From: Chloroflexota bacterium | GTDB taxonomy: Bacteria; Chloroflexota; Anaerolineae; Promineifilales; Promineifilaceae | Assembly: GCA_020353135.1 (NCBI GenBank) | Contig: CP070688.1 | Span: forward strand, 4,026,236 to 4,034,887 | Reading direction: 5' to 3' | Length of the DNA stretch: 8,652 nucleotides | Part shown: positions 6,420 to 8,652 of the stretch, piece by piece | How positions within the stretch are numbered: the stretch's first letter is position 1 | How the letters are laid out: the number at the start of each line of letters is the position of its first letter | Notes under the pieces: generated by a model | Databases searched by the model: none | What the model was told of the DNA's origin: nothing | The model's input: only the letters and a program-made list of their open reading frames with translations | Program-made: the position numbers and the translations under genes

Positions 6420-6434
6420 GCAAGGAGCTTTTTT
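6418..6434 (+). terminator. Weak terminator-like hairpin after the PH-domain gene
   Basis: AAGC (6418-6421) can pair with GCTT (6427-6430) around AAGGA and runs into six T residues (6429-6434), starting inside the stop codon. The 4-bp stem is short for an intrinsic terminator. Position and T-run support it, stem strength does not. Confidence 0.3.
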
Positions 6435-6870
6435 CACTCGGCACAAGAGAGGAGGTAGTCATCCACAGGTGCCGTGGCATCCACAGGTGCCGTGGCAGGT
6501 ACGGCTGCCGGTCGCATTTGAGAATACTCCCTCCTCGATATTTGTGCCGTCTCCAAATCTGTTCCTGAAAGAGACTGTATAGAGCGCGTACCCCCTTCCC
6601 CTATCTCCATGATCGGAACAATCCAGCGGTGCGGTGGGAACTGATGGACGCCGGTGGCGATCCTTGGCAAGCGGGCGGGCTGAGGTAAGATCAGGTGGCG
6701 GTCCGCTGACCCAGTCGTCTGCTGCCGGAACAAGCGTTTCTCGCGCGAAGATCACCCGGCTAATGGGTCGGCAAGTGCCAGGGCTGCTTATAGATCACGA
6801 TGGCAAGATGTTCGTTTTTGCCGCCGCGGAACTCTACAAAGGCTGTGAACAATATGATTGGAGGGCTTCA
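6420..6870. other. 451-nt stretch without a supported gene
   Basis: Open frames on both strands (for example 6434-6733 and 6459-6755 minus, and a 79-codon in-frame extension ahead of the corrinoid gene) have no recognisable domain or good ribosome binding site. The stretch contains the 18-bp tandem duplication listed separately. It also contains a possible promoter TTGGCA (6664-6669), 16 nt, TAAGAT (6686-6691), which would give a leader of about 170 nt for the corrinoid gene. I compared it with the cobalamin riboswitch consensus and did not find the conserved B12-box core. Confidence 0.55.
6460..6497. repeat. 18-bp direct tandem duplication
   Basis: The 18-mer atccacaggtgccgtggc occurs twice head to tail with no mismatch (6461-6478 and 6479-6496). 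The period extends one base on each side. Each unit has its own imperfect dyad, CCAC....GTGG. It looks like a recent slippage product or a paired binding site in noncoding DNA. Confidence 0.85.
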
Positions 6871-7530
6871 ATGAACCAAGAGCTGTACGACGCAATGGCC
6901 CAGAGCATCATCGACGGTGAGGTCGACGACGCCGGCCGCCTGGCCCAGCAAGCGATCGACGATGGCATCAACCCACTTGAGACCATCAATGAAGGATTCG
7001 TCAAAGGTTTGGACTATGTCGGCGAAGAATTCAGCTGTGGCCAGATGTTTCTACCCGATCTCGTATTGGCGGCCGAGGCCATGAAAGCGGCCGTTGCCGT
7101 CCTGGAACCCGAGCTAGAAAGAACGGGCCAGGAACGTTCGGTGCTGGGTAAAGTTGTCATTGGCACCGTGGCCGGCGACATCCACGATATAGGCAAAACG
7201 CTCGTGGCGACGATGTTGTCGGCCAGCGGCTTCCAAGTATTTGATCTGGGCGTTGACGTCGACGTAGCTACCTTCGCCCAAAAGGCGCGCGAGGTAGAGG
7301 CCGATATCGTCGGCGTCAGCTCTCTGCTAACGACCACCATGGTCAGGCAGCGAGACGTGATCGAAGCCTTGGACGACACAGGGCTTCGGCCTAGCGTCAA
7401 GGTGATGGTCGGCGGAGCGCCGGTTACCCAGAGCTGGGCGGCCGAGATTGGCGCCGACGGCTATAGCGAAGATGCCATGGGCGCGGTCCAACTGGCCAGG
7501 CAATTGCTAGCCTCGACAGATACTGGATAG
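6871..7530 (+). CDS. Corrinoid (B12-binding) methyl-carrier protein, MtbC/MttC-like
   Basis: A 219-aa cytosolic protein that carries a methyl group on cobalamin between two methyltransferases. Residues 1-85 form the helical cap domain of the B12-binding-2 type (LYDAMAQSIIDGEVDDA, GLDYVGEEFSCGQMFLPDLV). Residues about 92-217 form the Rossmann B12-binding domain: GDIHDIG (102-108) with His105 as the expected lower axial cobalt ligand, SLLTTT (151-156) and VGGAPVT (180-186), which surround the nucleotide tail. The ATG at 6871 is chosen over the longer frame from 6634 because GGAGGG (6860-6865) lies 5 nt upstream and the family begins here; the longer extension has no homology by eye. It is 97 nt upstream of an MttB-family gene on the same strand, its expected methyl donor. 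A corrinoid-reducing activase is not in the window. Confidence 0.93.
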   Translation: MNQELYDAMAQSIIDGEVDDAGRLAQQAIDDGINPLETINEGFVKGLDYVGEEFSCGQMFLPDLVLAAEAMKAAVAVLEPELERTGQERSVLGKVVIGTVAGDIHDIGKTLVATMLSASGFQVFDLGVDVDVATFAQKAREVEADIVGVSSLLTTTMVRQRDVIEALDDTGLRPSVKVMVGGAPVTQSWAAEIGADGYSEDAMGAVQLARQLLASTDTG

Positions 7531-7534
7531 TAGT

Positions 7535-7569
7535 TGAAGGAAGAAGGATGAGGGATGAAGGCGGTGGAG
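7535..7569 (+). repeat. Degenerate heptanucleotide repeat after the corrinoid gene
   Basis: Consecutive 7-nt units read TGAAGGA, AGAAGGA, TGAGGGA, TGAAGGC, GGTGGAG, starting 4 nt after the stop codon. The first four each differ from TGAAGGA by no more than one or two bases. The same heptad consensus occurs before the aldolase gene. Confidence 0.65.
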
Positions 7570-7572
7570 CAA

Positions 7573-7604
7573 ATCCTTATCCGTGAAATCCGTACCAATC
7601 CGCG
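7573..7604 (+). repeat. Short ATCCG-type degenerate repeat
   Basis: ATCC recurs at 7573, 7579, 7588 and 7598; the last three extend to ATCCGTG, ATCCGTA and ATCCGCG. It follows directly on the purine-rich heptads and precedes the MttB-like ribosome binding site. It may be low-complexity spacer DNA. Confidence 0.4.
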
Positions 7605-7627
7605 TCCTATTCCCCAGGAGAGCAATT

Positions 7628-8652
7628 ATGTGCGCCCACATCAAAACAGTCAGCGATCCTCGACTGAGCCTGAACATACTCAGTCAAGAAGACATCGGCA
7701 AGATACACACGGCAACGCTGGACGTGATAGAGAAAACCGGGGTGCGTTTCCCATCGCGAAAGGCATTGGATATCTGGCAGGCCCATGGCGCCCAAGTCGA
7801 TCAGGAGAAGATGATCGTCAGAGCGCCCGGCCAACTTGTCGAAGAGGCCCTCCGCCATGCGCCGCCGGCTTACACCCTTGCCGCCCGCGATCCAGAGCAA
7901 GACCTACCCGTGGACGGCAACCATGTTTACGTAGGCACCGACGGTTGCGGCGTGGAGGTCATCGACCTGGAGGGTGGCCAACGCCGACGTTCTGCCTTGA
8001 AGGACGTGGCCGATATCGCCACCGTGGCCGACTTTTTGCCGGAGATCGCCTTTCATTGGGTGGCCGTCTCAGCCCAGGACAAGCCGCCTGAATCACGCGG
8101 CTTGCATGAATTGCAGGCCATCTGGCAGAACTCGACGAAGCACCTTCAGACCGAGAGCGTCTACTCCGAACGGGAAGCCCTGGCGGCGGTTGAGATGGCC
8201 AAGGTCATAGCAGGCGATGCGGACGCCATGCGGCAGCGCCCCCCGCTATCGATCATGCAGTGCACCGCGCCGCCACTCGGCCATGATGGCGGCAGCCTGG
8301 ATGCGGCGCTGATATCGGCCGCGGCCGGCTTGCCGGTGGGTTTCATGACCATGACCTCTTCCGGCACCACCGCGCCGGTGACGTTGGCCGGGAACCTGGT
8401 TGTGGGTAACGCCGAGGTCATCAGCGCCCTGGCCTTGATTCAATTGGCCCACCCGGGCGCGCCGGTCTTTTATGCGGCGGCTCAGACGGCCATGGACCTG
8501 CGCACCGGCGGTTACACCGGCGGGGGGCCAGAAGATTTCCTCTTTGGCGCGGCGACCAACCTTCTGGCCGATTACTATGACGTACCATTGTCGATGGGCT
8601 CCTTCGCCACTGGAGCCAAGGAACCCAATTGGCAAGCCGGCTTCGACAATAC
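7628..8652 (+). CDS. MttB-family (COG5598) methyltransferase, non-pyrrolysine so far, 3' end cut
   Basis: A TIM-barrel methyltransferase expected to move a methyl group from a tertiary or quaternary amine to the neighbouring corrinoid protein. 341 residues are visible out of a usual 470-500. Family features include an N-terminal helical region with IHTATLDVIEKTGVRFPS (26-43), the segment TDGCGVEVIDLEGGQRR (104-120), and the core with LSIMQCTAPPLGHD (207-220), AAGLPVGFMTMTSSGTTAPV (232-251), LAGNLVVGNAE (253-263) and HPGAPVFYAA (275-284). GSFATGAKEPNWQAGFDN ends the visible part. AGGAG (7616-7620) lies 7 nt before the ATG. No in-frame TAG occurs in the visible part, so there is no sign of pyrrolysine there. 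Non-Pyl members act on glycine betaine, proline betaine, carnitine and similar compounds; the substrate here is open. The corrinoid gene upstream supports a shared operon. Confidence 0.92.
   Translation, partial: MCAHIKTVSDPRLSLNILSQEDIGKIHTATLDVIEKTGVRFPSRKALDIWQAHGAQVDQEKMIVRAPGQLVEEALRHAPPAYTLAARDPEQDLPVDGNHVYVGTDGCGVEVIDLEGGQRRRSALKDVADIATVADFLPEIAFHWVAVSAQDKPPESRGLHELQAIWQNSTKHLQTESVYSEREALAAVEMAKVIAGDADAMRQRPPLSIMQCTAPPLGHDGGSLDAALISAAAGLPVGFMTMTSSGTTAPVTLAGNLVVGNAEVISALALIQLAHPGAPVFYAAAQTAMDLRTGGYTGGGPEDFLFGAATNLLADYYDVPLSMGSFATGAKEPNWQAGFDN

Noticed and set aside
6640..6720. Cobalamin riboswitch ahead of the corrinoid gene
   Set aside because: GGTG-rich pieces are present, but the conserved B12-box and core (GCCACTG-like and AGTCAGGA-like segments) are not found.
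6634..6870. 79-residue N-terminal extension of the corrinoid protein
   Set aside because: It has no resemblance to the B12-binding cap domain and no ribosome binding site; the ATG at 6871 has GGAGGG 5 nt upstream and the normal family length.
7555..8091. 178-aa plus-strand ORF overlapping the MttB-like gene
   Set aside because: It is Arg/Pro/Gly-rich out-of-frame translation of the MttB-family gene, which reads in another frame with full family motifs.

Overview
The window (about 57% GC by eye) looks like chromosomal DNA of a bacterium, most likely Chloroflexota (Anaerolineae-like). That placement is inferred from gene content: an XRE-NACHT-multi-TM protein ending in a GGGYxFIHxLLxxYFA-type tail, a Cys-flanked LysM protein, and a corrinoid protein next to a non-pyrrolysine MttB-family gene. 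No rRNA, tRNA, CRISPR array, transposase or phage gene was seen.

Left edge (1-463, minus strand): the 5' end of aroF (DAHP synthase with an N-terminal ferredoxin-like regulatory domain). Upstream of it is what looks like a complete attenuation control region: a consensus-like promoter, a 29-codon leader peptide whose core is FRFYFYF, and a Rho-independent terminator just ahead of the aroF ribosome binding site. This is the clearest regulatory system in the window. It suggests that Phe/Tyr supply controls entry into the shikimate pathway.

Centre (506-4790): a GNAT acetyltransferase, a perfect 11-bp inverted repeat, then a TATAAT promoter driving an 841-aa XRE-NACHT-membrane protein of unknown role (STAND ATPase; possible defence or signalling). 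It is convergent with a secreted protein made of an SdrD/Cna-B-like domain, a Pro-rich linker and two LysM domains.

Right (5132-8652): a HpcH/HpaI-type class II aldolase in an apparent operon with a small two-TM bacterial PH-domain protein. After a 451-nt gap without a convincing gene comes a corrinoid protein followed by a truncated MttB-family methyltransferase. Together these last two look like the methyl-transfer half of a methylamine or quaternary-amine demethylation system; its reactivase and the second methyltransferase are not in the window. Degenerate heptanucleotide repeats (consensus TGAAGGA) lie just upstream of both the aldolase and the MttB-like gene.
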